Shown: piece after piece, positions 21,206 to 32,789 of the stretch
How positions within the stretch are numbered: the first letter of the stretch is position 1
Layout of the letters: the number at the start of each line of letters is the position of its first letter
Assembly: GCA_019828545.1 (NCBI GenBank)
Contig: JACVRA010000192.1
Coordinates: 186,001 to 250,000 of the forward strand
DNA from: Paracamarosporium sp. OC-R06-R3
Lineage: Eukaryota > Ascomycota > Dothideomycetes > Pleosporales > Didymosphaeriaceae
DNA length: 64,000 bases
Direction of reading: 5' to 3'
The notes under the pieces: generated by a model
The model's input: only the letters and a program-made list of their open reading frames with translations
The model's database searches: none
What the model was told of the DNA's origin: nothing
Made by a program: the position numbers and the translations under genes

Positions 21206-24200
21206 ATGTCTCCCACGGTCACACGTGCATCGTTCTTTCCCAAAGCCGATGCAGCGGTCCTCCACACACAATATGAACCGCCCTCACCGACATCGCGACC
21301 TGTTGAAGTGGGACCAATTCTCGATCCTGAGAATGCAAACAAAGCACTTGATGCCTGGTCGGCAGAATTAACCCGCGATGTATACCCTCAGGATTCAGAT
21401 ATCTGGAATCCTGCGCCTATTCCCGACGATAACTTGGCGACATCATGTATCGCGGACCGCTACCTGTTCCCGCTTCTGACTCGCAACGAAAGGCTACGCC
21501 TTACCATGCTATTTTATTATACGCGCGACGCCATCGAAGACAGCGAACTCATTTCACGTCTGCAGGAAAAGGTTCACCTCGCTAAAGAAACGGTGGGGTG
21601 GGAGTTCGCCATCGCTGGATTATTGGATCATAACACCTATACGCGCCTCTGTACTGTAGGCCTTCCTCTTGCTGTGCTTCCACGACGTGAGAGTACTTGC
21701 GCACATACCGTTAATCAACCGCCCGGCGTAAGTCAACAGGCATTCATCAACCCCATTTTGAAACTGAATGTGCTTAGAGAATCTTCAATTTGTCGAATAT
21801 GGCAAAGGACTGGCGATTCAACAAATCTCCACATGTTGAGCAAGGCGGGCTTCGTGGGTCACTCCAGCACCCTATGTGTTTGCGAAATAGGTACTAATTC
21901 CAATCTACTTGCAGGTGCATATGCCGGAGTTCCGCTACGATTCGAAACCGAGTTCGGTCAACATATAGCCTTCGGTTCCCTCTGTGTTGCATCAAATACG
22001 GAACAGGCCCCGCTCTCTAAAGCCCAACAAATGTCTCTAGCTAGGCTCGCCGATTGGATAGTCGCCGATATTGTGCACAGCGCAAGAGCGCGACGACAGC
22101 GTGAACGCAGAAGGATGATGGAATTGCTTACCATCGCACAAAAGCAAATTGATATTGAGGACAACTTCGAAGGCGTTGTCCTGAACATGCTACGGAAGTT
22201 GTATCCAGAGGCCATTATCAATATTTATACGTCCGTCGACAATCAACTTGTGCTTGAAGGAGGTACCCAAGTTCCCACAGATCAAATCGAACACGGCCTG
22301 TGGGAGGATAGCGAATATTTCGACTACTTGATAGAACAGTTCAATCATCTGGATCCTGTCGCTTCGCGAGTAGTGCGCATGGTTGCAGCACAGTGTTCAC
22401 AACAGCACATCCCAACCTACATTGTCGTAGGCTCGAAAGACTTCCGGACGGTGTTTGACGATGTCGATTCGTCCTTCGTACACATGGCCGCTCAGATGCT
22501 CAACCGAGGACGACAAAACCTTGCTCTGAAGGAAGCGTTAACTGCGAAGGATAACTTTCTTCGCGGCATTACACATCAACTTCGAACACCCATTCATGGA
22601 ATTTTAGGCTCAGTTGAATTACTGGCCGAAGAACTAGGAGTTTGGGATATCATCGACATCAACACGGATGCCAGACGGGGATCAGTGACATCAAACCTCA
22701 GCGGTGAACACAACAACCCTAGCACATATATCAAGACAATACGAAGATCCGCGCGAGATCTTATAGCTACTGTTAACAGTTTGATCAACTTGAATCGATG
22801 GACCGATATCGCCCAAGCAGAACGCACCGTTGCGCCACTTCACATCAACGAGATCGAGGCCATCTTACTAAATGAGGTCCTTCAGTCGAACCTAGATTTA
22901 TTATCTACGAGACCTTCCATAATATTCAAGCACCAGTTTCCGGAGGGCTCTGATTCTCTAACTTTGGACATACGGCTCTTCGTGGACTGCATTTTGCCTC
23001 TCATTATCAATGCCATCCAAGCCGCTGAAAGTGGCGTTGTATGCATCACCACAACCGTTACGGACGACTACGAATCTCTAGTTATCGACGTAGAAGATAC
23101 AGGTCAGGGCCTGCTTTCAATCAACCACGAAAGAATATTCAAAGCGTACGAGAAAGTCGATCCGCATACGACGAGAGCTGGGCTAGGTTTGACCCTAGCG
23201 AGCAGATTAGCCACCATTATGAACGGTGTGGTGACGTTGGTTAGATCTGAGATCGGCAAAGGTTCTCACTTCAGAGCTACCTTTGCTCACCCAACCTGTG
23301 CTAGTTCTGTGGTGCCATCCCATCGGAAGTTGAACACTACTAGTCAGCCGTCTCTCACTTTCGATACCTTAGTCTTACCCGATTCTGCACCGTTAAGCAG
23401 TTTTTTCGTTCGCTATCTTCTCCATCGTGGTCATGTCCAGATGCCAAATTCGGAGGGCTTAATCTCCGTATTCGATTACTCCGCCGACCCACAGTACCAA
23501 CAAGTCTCCTCACTAAAGCCTGGAAAAGTGGGAATTTGTCTCGTACCCGATTCTACCGGTTTCGCACTGATGAATGACGGTCGCCAAATTCGAAGAGAAG
23601 AAAATATAATCTATGTAACTGGTCCTTTCCTATCCAACATCCTCGAAGAAGCCCTAGATCAGGCACGCGCTATATGTGTAGAGCTAGAAGCTCTCAAAAA
23701 CACACCCGAAATCAAAGTTTCCCCAGAACAAGCCATCGGACACACTTCGCCATTAATAGCCAACACAAAAGATTCTCCATATATCCAGACGCTGCCGAGC
23801 TCGGCATCGCCCACATTTAGGACAGCTGTGCCAGAAATTGTTGACACGCCTACCGTACATTCACAGACATCACGCATCGAGACTGTTTCTCTACCTTTAC
23901 CCAGAATACCCACGAAGCCGACAACTCTAATAGTAGACGACAACTCCGTCAATCTTCGCTTCTTGGAGATGTACTGCCGTCGCCGTGGCATCCCTTTTCT
24001 TACAGCAACAGACGGTCTTCAAGCTGTACAGACCTTCTCCCTCCATCAGTTATCCGCTTTTCCACTTGAAAATACTGTTCCCGCCAACATTGAACCGATT
24101 GAGCTCATTCTCATGGATCTTCAAATGCCGAATTGCGATGGGATCGAAGCTACAAAGCAGCTGAGGAAGCTAGAGGAGATTAACGGATGGACTAAGGCGA

Positions 24201-24346
24201 CTATTGTAATTGTCACAGGTCAAGATTCCTTGAGTGATCGAGTAAAGAGTAAAGAAGCGGGAGCAGATGATTATTTCGTAAAGCCAGTGGGGCCGAAGGT
24301 CCTCGATAGCGGTATCAAGGGTTGGTTTCACAAGGCCGAGCTTTGA
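21206..24346 (+). CDS. Hybrid histidine kinase (GAF-HisKA-HATPase-receiver)
   Basis: Single-exon protein of 1,046 residues. Residues about 130-290 form a GAF-like region (YTRLCTVGLPLAVLPRRESTCAHTV ... FGSLCVASNTEQAPLSKAQQMSLARLADW; cited in short parts), as in many fungal sensors that start without membrane segments. The dimerisation/phosphoacceptor box is FLRGITHQLRTPIHG with phospho-His about 457. The ATPase domain shows the N-box LIINAIQAA, DTGQGL (G1), an F-box IFKAYEKVD and GLGLTLA (G2), followed by GKGSHF. A linker of about 200 residues leads to the receiver: TTLIVDDNSVN, phospho-acceptor Asp about 971 in LILMDLQMP, then VTGQ and FVKPVG. So autophosphorylation and internal phosphorelay are expected, with output through an Ypd1-type phosphotransfer protein. 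There is no transmembrane segment, so it is probably cytosolic. The signal sensed is unknown. Its long 5' region contains a palindrome cluster. Confidence 0.93.
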   Translation: MSPTVTRASFFPKADAAVLHTQYEPPSPTSRPVEVGPILDPENANKALDAWSAELTRDVYPQDSDIWNPAPIPDDNLATSCIADRYLFPLLTRNERLRLTMLFYYTRDAIEDSELISRLQEKVHLAKETVGWEFAIAGLLDHNTYTRLCTVGLPLAVLPRRESTCAHTVNQPPGVSQQAFINPILKLNVLRESSICRIWQRTGDSTNLHMLSKAGFVGHSSTLCVCEIGTNSNLLAGAYAGVPLRFETEFGQHIAFGSLCVASNTEQAPLSKAQQMSLARLADWIVADIVHSARARRQRERRRMMELLTIAQKQIDIEDNFEGVVLNMLRKLYPEAIINIYTSVDNQLVLEGGTQVPTDQIEHGLWEDSEYFDYLIEQFNHLDPVASRVVRMVAAQCSQQHIPTYIVVGSKDFRTVFDDVDSSFVHMAAQMLNRGRQNLALKEALTAKDNFLRGITHQLRTPIHGILGSVELLAEELGVWDIIDINTDARRGSVTSNLSGEHNNPSTYIKTIRRSARDLIATVNSLINLNRWTDIAQAERTVAPLHINEIEAILLNEVLQSNLDLLSTRPSIIFKHQFPEGSDSLTLDIRLFVDCILPLIINAIQAAESGVVCITTTVTDDYESLVIDVEDTGQGLLSINHERIFKAYEKVDPHTTRAGLGLTLASRLATIMNGVVTLVRSEIGKGSHFRATFAHPTCASSVVPSHRKLNTTSQPSLTFDTLVLPDSAPLSSFFVRYLLHRGHVQMPNSEGLISVFDYSADPQYQQVSSLKPGKVGICLVPDSTGFALMNDGRQIRREENIIYVTGPFLSNILEEALDQARAICVELEALKNTPEIKVSPEQAIGHTSPLIANTKDSPYIQTLPSSASPTFRTAVPEIVDTPTVHSQTSRIETVSLPLPRIPTKPTTLIVDDNSVNLRFLEMYCRRRGIPFLTATDGLQAVQTFSLHQLSAFPLENTVPANIEPIELILMDLQMPNCDGIEATKQLRKLEEINGWTKATIVIVTGQDSLSDRVKSKEAGADDYFVKPVGPKVLDSGIKGWFHKAEL

Positions 24347-24984
24347 CGCATGATCAACATTGGAGTTCTATCGTGGAACTAACCACAAGCTGGAATCATA
24401 TACTTTGAGGCACAGTCGATTGACTTACTACGGCCAACGGATTTCATGTTCGGAACAGAGGGCGTTTCCAGGTTCAAGGTCATCGCCGCCGTTACCACGG
24501 ACGTCAACACGCTTTCAGTGTTCAAAGACTGCCTTGAATGGATGCAGAGGCTTATCATAACTTAGTCCTCAAGACCGAGACAGACGCGCTTTTCAGGTTA
24601 AGGACATACAAATGTCAATATCCGACACGAGCAACGCTCATGAAAGGCCCATCTGAAATGGAGGAGAGCGCGGGAAGACAATGAAGACCTACTTTTGTTG
24701 GAATAAAACGATAACAAAGGGTCGATTAGCAGGCGCAAAACAGACCAAACCCGACTGTGCGTATTCAGGGCGCGTGATGGAAAACAAGCTGAATGCGGTC
24801 GAGCGATCTCGTCACATGTTAGGTCAGCAACATGAGGAAACATTACCAAGATACCCAAGCTCTCACATGCACATGAGAAATTACATTATACATATTTCTG
24901 TCCAAAGCACTATGTATTCTGAACCAAAGAAAGGGTAACTCTACATCCAAACATCATACACCCTTCAACACTCCCTCGCGAGTC
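24347..24984. other. Convergent intergenic spacer
   Basis: About 640 bp between the histidine kinase stop and the carboxypeptidase stop. Only short frames without domains; no RNA gene seen. Confidence 0.45.
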
Positions 24985-26881
24985 CTATTCCTCCTGCGCA
25001 ACGAGCATATAATCCTTCGTGATTGCCTTAGCGCTCCCCAACACGACCTTCTCCGCCGGTGTGCACGTCTCCATGATGTCCCAAACATAGCACTGCGCCT
25101 CGCCTTCCGGCTCCGGTAACTCACTCTCGCTCCACGCCGACTCCACGCCAACAGACGTATAATTCGCTGCGGATGTAGTCCCCGTAGCGACGTCAGCGCC
25201 GAACATGACGCGGTTGAAAATCTGGTATGCTGTCTCCGGCTGATAATAAGGTACTTCATGACCCGCTTGGAACACGCGCGAAAAGCTCAAGTTCCCGGCT
25301 TGTCGCACCAGACCACCGACGTATGTCTCGTTCGTTTTTATCTGGGCGTATCCTGCTGTCGAGAAGGTAGAGCTCGAGTTGGAGAGTGCCACGCTGATGG
25401 CTTCGCCACCCATCCAGTTACACTGGTAGTCCCTGTCTCCATAGACGAGTGCGACTTTTGTGCCCTTGGCGAGGAGGTTGCGCAATTCAGCGAGCCCGTG
25501 ACCGCGGACGAAGTCGCCTGTCAAGAAGAAGCCGGTCGAGACGGGAACGGAGTTGCCCGTGAAGTTCAGGGGGAGGCCAAGCTCGGCATGGATGGAAGCC
25601 GTGTTGAGGTAGCCGGCTGGGGTTTTAGAAGGGAACGCGATGGGTGCCTTTGGGGCGGCGATGTCGAAAAAGTTCAGACTTGCGTTGTACCCGTCGTGCA
25701 GCTTAGCAAAGCAGTAATTGTAGGCTGTGTAGCACGCTTCGTTTACTTCGGGGACGTTACCAAAGCCCTGAGGATCTTTCGTGTCAGCGAGCTCGACGCA
25801 GGTTGCACTGAGGTTGCGGCAGGTCGGGAGTGCTTCAAGGGCTGAGCGGTAATAGGATTCGTTAATCGCTTGGACACCGTATGTGTTGTTGAAGGCGAAT
25901 TCAGGATACGACGCGGTTTGGATGCGGTTGTCGATACAGGCATTTACGAGACCGACAGTGTCGATGCTGATCTGGATCTCTACTTCTGAAGTGCAATTGC
26001 TTGCAGCGAGGCGCTCGTTTTGTTCTTCGAAGTAGTTTGCGTACGTTGGGACATAGTGTCCGCCGTAGGACTCGCCCCAGAAGCTGAGGCTGTTGGTGCT
26101 GGAGTTGTATTCGGGGAACCTGATGCGATGTTAGAGGTATGTATGATGCGCAGTAAGTGTTACACTCACTCCTGAAGCCAAGCTTGCATGAACTCCCACA
26201 TCACTGGCGCACCAGCTATGGTTGTATTCCATGCACCGCTCATCTCTTTCGAGCCGAATGTGCCAGTTAAGAATGTCAAGTTCGTCTCAGGCACACCGTC
26301 CGAGAAGTCCGCCGGCGTAAAGTCAAACGGCGTCGCGATCAGATCAATCGTGCCGTTCGTAAGCTTGTCGTAAGAGAAGCCAACTTGAACAGGCTGATCG
26401 ATGTACAGCATGTTAACTTTGTCGTTCCAAGACCACGGGTTGTTCTCGGTGGTCTTAGAGTCGGAGAGGACACTGCAGGGTCCATTCTCGCCCAGTGCAG
26501 CCGTACTAGACGGCACGCCGGGACCACCCTGAAGCCAGACTGATAGTGGAGCACTCTGGGAGTTGTTGCGGGCCTCGAAGAACCAGAACCACATGTTGCT
26601 GGTGTAGTTGCGGTTCTGTTCCGGTGCGGGCGGGAGGTGGACATAGCCGCTGTAGCCTTTTACGCCCTCGTTCGTTTCGCAGATTGTGGTCTTGCTATTG
26701 TTAGAAAGGTCTGCAGTCAAGCAAGCCGAGTCAAACTTACCTCCTTGTAGGATATCGAGACGCCATCGAATTTCTCTGATTCGACAATGGTTAAGCCTTC
26801 GGGCGTAGGGGGAAAGGAAGCTGCAATTGCACCGAGAGCAAGGGGAGCGAGAGCCCATAGGTCCCGTAAAAGATTGCCCAT
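24985..26881 (-). CDS. Secreted serine carboxypeptidase (peptidase S10)
   Basis: Three exons (26881-26741, 26690-26170, 26119-24985; two 50-nt introns) give 598 residues. The first acceptor is the AAG at 26691 rather than the nearer TAG, because only that keeps frame. A signal peptide (MGNLLRDLWALAPLALGAIAAS) precedes a mature chain with S10 landmarks: NMWFWFFEARNNS, WLQGGPGVPSS, NGPCSV, the nucleophile in [11 protein letters not shown], Asp in ALVYGDRDYQCNW and His in VFQAGHEVPYYQP. The glycine loop reads GGPGVPSS instead of the usual GGPGxSS(S), a variation seen in one branch of secreted fungal S10 enzymes (memory, not checked). It should release C-terminal residues from peptides at acidic pH outside the cell or in the vacuole. 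About ten N-glycosylation sequons fit secretion. A second, unrelated-looking S10 gene lies at 51316. Confidence 0.92.
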
Positions 26882-27016
26882 TTTCTATGCTAGGAAATAT
26901 ACAGAATGAAGGACTGGGTATTGTAAAAGGAAAATAGAGAAAAATATCAAGGTCAAGAAGATAAGCTCTATAGTATGATAAAGGAAAAGTAGTGCATTGT
27001 GAATAGCAAGTTATCA

Positions 27017-27022
27017 TATATA
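27017..27022 (-). promoter_or_regulatory. Possible TATA box of the carboxypeptidase gene
   Basis: TATATA about 135-140 bp upstream of the start codon at 26881, read on the minus strand. Position suits a core promoter; nothing else supports it. Confidence 0.3.
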
Positions 27023-27177
27023 AACATCGTCTCAAGGCCCAATTTCGGGCCTGAAGGCAGTGCCATGCGAGTACCACGGATCTGCTGCAGGCGCAGTACG
27101 TAGACACGGAGCTCCAGTAACCGGTCGTTCTACTCCGACCGTATCGCTTAAGCACGGCATCGGTCCTTCATTAGTAA

Positions 27178-29406
27178 CTAGTCCGTGCAGCTTACCTTTC
27201 TGCGCCCACCATCCCAAACTTTCTTCAACATCGTAGGCCATTCAATTTTGTCTTTGCTATCGAGGCTGTGCCCAGCTTGGAGTACCAGTTTATCATCCCT
27301 CAGAACAGCAGTGACGCTCCTTTTGCGGTTCCGGATGACGCGGACTACCGCTGGGTCTTCTGCAGCTGAAACGATATCTTGAAACTTCTTGTCAGCCATC
27401 GGGCCATCGCGTATGTAGGACCAAAGGCCGATCATGACAATCACGAGGCTGAATACGTTGGCTAGGACATAGGGAACGAATAAACCATCGGCCTTGTACG
27501 CGTAGCGATTTACCGACGTGGTTATGTTGACAGGGACAGATTTGTTATGCCTAATGCAGGGACTAGTTAGCTTGGAAATCAGTAAGTTCATCAGGATTGA
27601 TTTACGTGAGTAGCGGATCCCACATGAGTCCAACACTCATGTTGAAGCTCAGCTCTTCAATTAAGACATCAAGTGTCCTGTTCCTCGCCATCGCTTTGTC
27701 CATCAACCGTTGTTCACTGAGCGATCCGTTTCCTTCCGGTTGCTTGTAGAGCTTGTTCGCCTCGTCTAGGTCGAAGAAAGCATCAAGGTCTAAGCTTCCT
27801 AGGAGGCTCGTATGGCTGATTGGCGACTGCAGCACACCGAATTGTGCTGCACCGGACGGTGTCGAGAGCGAAGTATTCCTATCCCATGCAGTGTTGTGGT
27901 ACCAGGAAAATTTGCCCACCAGCTGATCGCACAATGCCCACATGACAGCAGTATAGGCATGTTGGGCCATATTTGAGGTCGATGTTGAATTGTCGCGAGG
28001 GTAGTGAACCTGCTCATTGATCGTATACGACTTGCTTATATTCTGAATACCGCGATCGCGCTCAACGCGCAAATTGTACGTGGCGTTGTGGAGAGTACAA
28101 ACCTGAAAATGTCGTTCAATGACCCGTGCACCTGATCTAATGTGAGGTCGAAGGAACGTCATCCAAAGCTCGTTTGTAGCGTTCGATGACGTTTGAAGAC
28201 GTGGCGTTGAGGCTGGATATAGACCTCCCGTCTCGTTGTAGCTAGGAACGAATGCGTAGTATACACTGTCCGTTTCAATGACTACTCCATTGCCTTTCTC
28301 CATATCTTGCTGGCGAAACGATTCTATCAGCTCGGTAGTAGAGGCATTCGCATCTAGGCATTGTACAATGGGTGCGTCAAACTCGATCTCGTGGGTAGAG
28401 TTATTGTACGGTAACTTTATAGGCAGGATCTCGCCAAGAGATGCAGTAGCGGCAGCAATGAGGGAAATAATAGTCCGAGGTCCTGTGAAGATCCGACTAG
28501 CGTCGTCTACATATTGTGTTCTTCCACGACGAGCTGGCGGCGAGTAAGAATATGCAGATCCAACGCTTGGGGTACTGTTCGCGATATGTGGGTACGGCAT
28601 CATGCCATCAATGCTCTCGATATTTGAGCTTTGATATACGAAGAGTGTCGCTGGAGTGAAGAAGGGAGGAAGGAGTAGACCCCTATCTCACATCAGCTCC
28701 TTTCATTCGGTGCCTCCAAATGACAACGGAAAGAGTATGTACCATGCAACAGCTGCCATAATGGACCCAATCCGCAGCTTGCGCAGCATTTCCAGGTTCA
28801 AAAGCGATAGTACTGATGTATCAGCCCCGAAGGCCGCGTTCAGCCCTCCAACGGTCATCTCCTTTCTCTTCACTGTGCGCCAGAGCCACTGGGTGTAGCT
28901 TGCCCATACAGCTGCACCAAGGCTGATCTGTGCCAGGAATGAGAAAGCGGTGCCAAACCTAGCGCGCAGTCAGGTATCAGTACCTTATCTCAATATCAAT
29001 AGTCTTACCTAATTTTCTCTTCTTGCGCGTCTGGGTCGCCGACAATCTTTCCTTTCAAGCTAGGATAGAAGACGCAATGCGCGAGGCTCATTGCTAGGCC
29101 AACGAGGAAAAACGTGACCATTAGAAGCGGCGCTTTCCAATGATGAATCCGCCGTTTTTGCCAGTCTTGCTGCAAAGGCCCCGGAAGCTGCAAGGGATCA
29201 TTCCGGACAAGTACATCGACAGCATCGGGAGCCACGACGGGCGACGCAGATCTACTGCTGGAGGCGACATCTAACACGGTGATATTCAATCCTTTATCGT
29301 TGTTGATGGGACTTGCGTTTGCCGCAACAACGCTATCTGAGCGTTGGTGGGTAGCTTCCATATTGGTTGGGCAGAGAAGGCTAGTTGGCTTCCGCCAAGA
29401 GAGCAT
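27178..29406 (-). CDS. Fungal-specific membrane protein with two terminal TM regions, function unknown
   Basis: Four exons (29406-29009, 28958-28743, 28682-27606, 27550-27178) give 687 residues; introns of 50, 60 and 55 nt keep frame, with TACTGATAC and GCTAAC branch sites. A later ATG at 29361 (MEATHQRSD) would give 672 residues. After a polar N-terminus come HHWKAPLLMVTFFLVGLAMSLAHCVFYP and, two exons on, FGTAFSFLAQISLGAAVWASYTQWLWRTV and AAVAWGLLLPPFFTPATLFVY: three membrane segments. A large region of about 350 residues rich in N-glycosylation sequons (extracytoplasmic, inferred) is followed by a last TM segment (FVPYVLANVFSLVIVMIGLW) and a cytosolic tail. This layout recurs in many Dothideomycete genomes, often misnamed 'formylmethionine deformylase-like'; I see no deformylase motif. 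Function unknown. Confidence 0.8.
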
Positions 29407-30668
29407 AATAATAAATGCATGGTGAAAGATGAAATCTAGTCTGGCGTGCTGCTGAGATATAAATCTGTGCGATAAGAGTGGTGTTGCTTTCAGCCTTGTA
29501 AATCACGCAGGAACGAAGCGCCTAAGTTGGTGTGGTCGCAACGGTTCATCCAAGACGGATTGTGGCGCGGCGATACGAGCCTACCATATCACGATATACA
29601 TCTCGAACCATGCCTGTCGCCAATACCTGATGAAGCTGTCGAGCACCACACCTGGCGAGGGGCCTGAACTCGGCAGCAGATGCGCTACATGCATTCAAAC
29701 TTCTCTCATCGTGCTTCGAATCTACGAACTGGTATTAGTAGTGCTACTTCTGTTAATCTACCAGAGTTCCCAAGGTTCACAACCAAGGGATGTACGCCTA
29801 GCAAGGGTATGTTGCTAGTTCGCACTCCGCCACCGCCCTCGATACAACTGCTGTTCCCGCACCGAAGCGCACTAAATATCAAGGACGCGTAGTAGTAGTA
29901 CGGTTGTAAGCAAGGTAGTACGCAACCAATGGGAAGCTCGGACAAGAGAACGTGGAATGATATCGTCTGTTGCCTGCAGTTCGCCTGGGCTAGGCGCGAT
30001 GGTCTCATAGTGAGCTCGTGATGGGGACACCCATCTTGTAACGTGAATACTGGCTTCTAGCGACTTGGCTTCCAGGCGCAGGAACATTCACATGCGTGTG
30101 AACGGACGAAATTGTTTTCTGGGCGCGCACCTGTTGCCTTCTTTCGCCGGTGGCACCGATGAAGAGGGGAAATGGTATATACAGCGAAATCAAACCAAAT
30201 GCAATGATTAATCGTTCAAATGCTGATGCATTTGATGGAAGTGATGATCTGGCCATCGCCTCGCTGAGAGGGGCTCCACGCCAAGCAACTGTTCCAGATA
30301 CACACTAGACTCGCGATTACAACACCATCTTGCAATCAAGTCATGAGCCTGTGTACTCACGTGAGATTGATCTGAAGCCACCGACACGCTGTCCGTCCGG
30401 CCTTCTGTCACCCTCAACACGGTGCTATCGTGCTCATTCACATCGACTTACTCGCCCGAGAAAAGTAACCATGACTATTGGACGGTCGCGATGTTTGCGT
30501 ATAAGTTATACGTGAAAATGTCAGTCAAAATCGTCATCAGGCACAAGAGTTTCTTATAAGTATACATTGACTACAAGACGCATCCGACAAGCGCAACGAA
30601 TATGCTACCTAAGAAAAACAATCACACCTCGTACCTAACAAGGAAAGTGTAGTCGCCATTGCTTAAAT
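29407..30668. other. Intergenic, no supported gene
   Basis: About 1.26 kb between the membrane protein start and the BTB gene 3' end. Only short frames without domains on either strand; no RNA gene recognised. Confidence 0.45.
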
Positions 30669-31373
30669 TTATTCCAATCTCTCCAGGCACACCGTCTCAT
30701 TAATGGCATACGTCTTGCGAATAGTAATGACTTCAGTGTACGTTTCGTCCTCGTATTCCAGCGGTGCGTCACCCCTTGCCTTCTGGCACGCGAGGCCGCA
30801 CCTGTCCGGTTTCCCTCGATGCACGTGAATCCCGCGTGGGCACACGTACACTTTATTTGACTTCGGAATGAATTGGCGTTCGATATCGGCATCACCACTC
30901 GTGTGTTGATCCTCTGGCGGCGCCCAGTCAGGATGGCCCAGCTTGCACGGAGCCCTTATAGCTGAGTGCACTGAGATAGCCGCTAGGTACGTCTTGTTCT
31001 TGATCCAATCCGCCAACTTCGGAATCTGAAAGTCCACTGCTGCGTCCTCCAGACGATTGTATAAGTCATAGTGGAATCCGTTGGCCTTTGTCTAGAATAG
31101 AGGGAAGACTGATGGGCGGCGCAGGTAGCGTAGCACATGCACGAAGACATCAGGGTCCCAATCAACGAAGTATGAGCCGTCTTCTTCCTTCGTCCACGTG
31201 AAGCGCCCCTCGAGGTAAGGTCTGAAGTAGTGTGCTTCTTCCAAAGTGCTTTTGAGAGTACGAAAGTGGCGGCCTCCGACATTGAGCGTCAAAATTGACG
31301 GGATAGAGTTTTCAGGGTTGTCGCTGGATGAGAGATCCTGCACGACGCTGGGTTGTTTGTCTTGGACAGCCAT
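30669..31373 (-). pseudogene. BTB/POZ (KCTD-type) protein interrupted by an in-frame TAG
   Basis: A 93-codon frame from the ATG at 31373 (about residues 28-93: ILTLNVGGRHF, LEEAHYFRPYLEGRF, YFVDWDPDVFVHVLRYLRRP, SVFPLF) is a KCTD/T1-type BTB domain. It ends at TAG (31094-31092), yet the same frame continues without another stop for 140 codons to 30669 (TKANGFHYDLYNRLEDAAVDFQI, then LADWIKNKTYL, and CPRGIHVHRGK). BTB proteins usually read FPLF-(W/Y)-x-K there, so the stop sits on an aromatic position. TGG to TAG would be a CpA to TpA change on the other strand, the RIP-type substitution. Alternatives: sequencing error, readthrough, or removal of 45 or 51 nt by a non-obvious GTG...TTCTAG intron; the last would delete conserved residues. 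I label it broken on present evidence. Confidence 0.6.
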
Positions 31374-32102
31374 GGTGTAGTCTTTAGATTATTTGCAAAT
31401 GGTTGTTCGATAGGCCCAAGAGGCGATATTGATAACGTCGTCTGTCTTTGTATAGAAATAACTTGAGAAGTGTCGACAGGTCGACATTAATATAAGTCCT
31501 TTCCAAAGTTTGCCTCGTAAGCACATTTATTTGCTATCACAATATGATAGCTTCCTAGGCAAACAAACGTCTACATTTGTATAGATCAAACACAAGCTTG
31601 ATTGGGATGCGATTGTATCCAACATGATAGGTCATGAGCGCACAGAAGGCTGCATTGTACGTAGTTTCTTTGAAGATTACTCCTTCAAGCACAATATTTG
31701 TTAACAACGCGCCTTTATAGATGAATTGTCTAGGGTTTATCATACACACAATGAACATTCTTATGGGGATAGGTACTAACAGGTGCTGGTGATCCGTATA
31801 TCCTCTATCAGATACTTATCACAACGCAGGAATGTTGTACTAGGGGTAGGAATCTACCGAGTGTTGAAAGGAAACATATGAGCTATTGTTCCGAAGTCAC
31901 GACTGATTCAATCATTTCCAGTAAAGTTTAGATTCCACATCGCTACAATGCCATATGAGCAATGTAATTCTATGTCAGAAATCCGTCCCGTGAAAACCAG
32001 CTACCAGCCTAAAGCTCCGTGCAGAGAAGATGTTGCCGTACTACATGATATGCATCTTTCAGACCCATCGATTGATCATATCAGTTGATGGATGAGCCAA
32101 GC
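31374..32102. other. Intergenic, AT-rich, no supported gene
   Basis: About 730 bp upstream of the BTB gene. A 67-codon minus frame (31555-31758) has no recognised domain and is not called. Confidence 0.4.
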
Positions 32103-32789
32103 TCAGACATAGTCCGCAATTTTCCGACCTTGATGCAGAAACTTATCTGTGCCACTTCCCATCTTGCTATTGTTTTTGTCCTCGATATAGGTCTTCTCGC
32201 AATCCTCGCCCACCAGATCAATGCTCGATACATCGTCCTTATGCAATCCCAAACGTGGCTTTAAGCCGAGGAACTTGCTGATGATCATAGCGGAGATGAA
32301 GAACGTGAAGAGCCAAATGGTGAGAAAGACCATCGCCGAGTTAGTCACGAGAAGTTTGTCTCCCACTTCAGAAGGAAGGCCACGCGCCACTACGCTGACT
32401 AGCTCCGCGTCGCTCAGATCTGCCTTGACGAGGTCACTCACGGAGATATCGCAACCTCCAGGCGAAGGATCAGCGACCCAGGTGCCGCCATGCGTAGCGC
32501 AGATACCGGGTTCAACATAGTAGATCGTACCCTCGTGCTCAAGTTCTCCAGCGCTATAGTGTATCAGTCACATTCCGAGTTTCAATGACGTACAAGGATA
32601 ATTAACTCACAAGATGAAGAGATGGCCATCCACGTCGGATAGCGCCACACCCTCAGGAGGCTCGGGACAGTCGTCGGTATATGGATTCTCGGGGTTCGGG
32701 TAGAAGGTGCAAAGCCAACAGAAGCCTATAGGCGCAAACAGACAGAGAGGGCTGGGTTTGGACCCGGGATGAGCGACCCTGTTGCCCAT
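32103..32789 (-). CDS. Small single-pass membrane protein, function unknown
   Basis: Two exons (32789-32611, 32553-32103; 57-nt intron with GTGAGT donor and ACTGATAC-like branch site) give 209 residues. The N-terminal 55 residues are Cys-rich with two short hydrophobic patches (PLCLFAPIGFCWLCTFYPNPENPY), followed by a region with EPGICATHGGTW and PSPGGCDI, then a clear transmembrane helix (NSAMVFLTIWLFTFFISAMIISKF, about residues 130-155) and a polar tail. The Cys spacing could allow disulfides in an extracytoplasmic part. I do not recognise the family and assign no role. Confidence 0.65.

Noticed and set aside
20668..21342. 224-codon minus-strand frame overlapping the histidine kinase start
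   Set aside because: No domain or signal, and it overlaps a well-supported kinase.
25258..25845. 195-codon plus frame within the carboxypeptidase
   Set aside because: Shadow of the S10 exon 3; product looks random.
31555..31758. 67-codon minus frame
   Set aside because: AT-rich spacer, no domain, no conserved start context.
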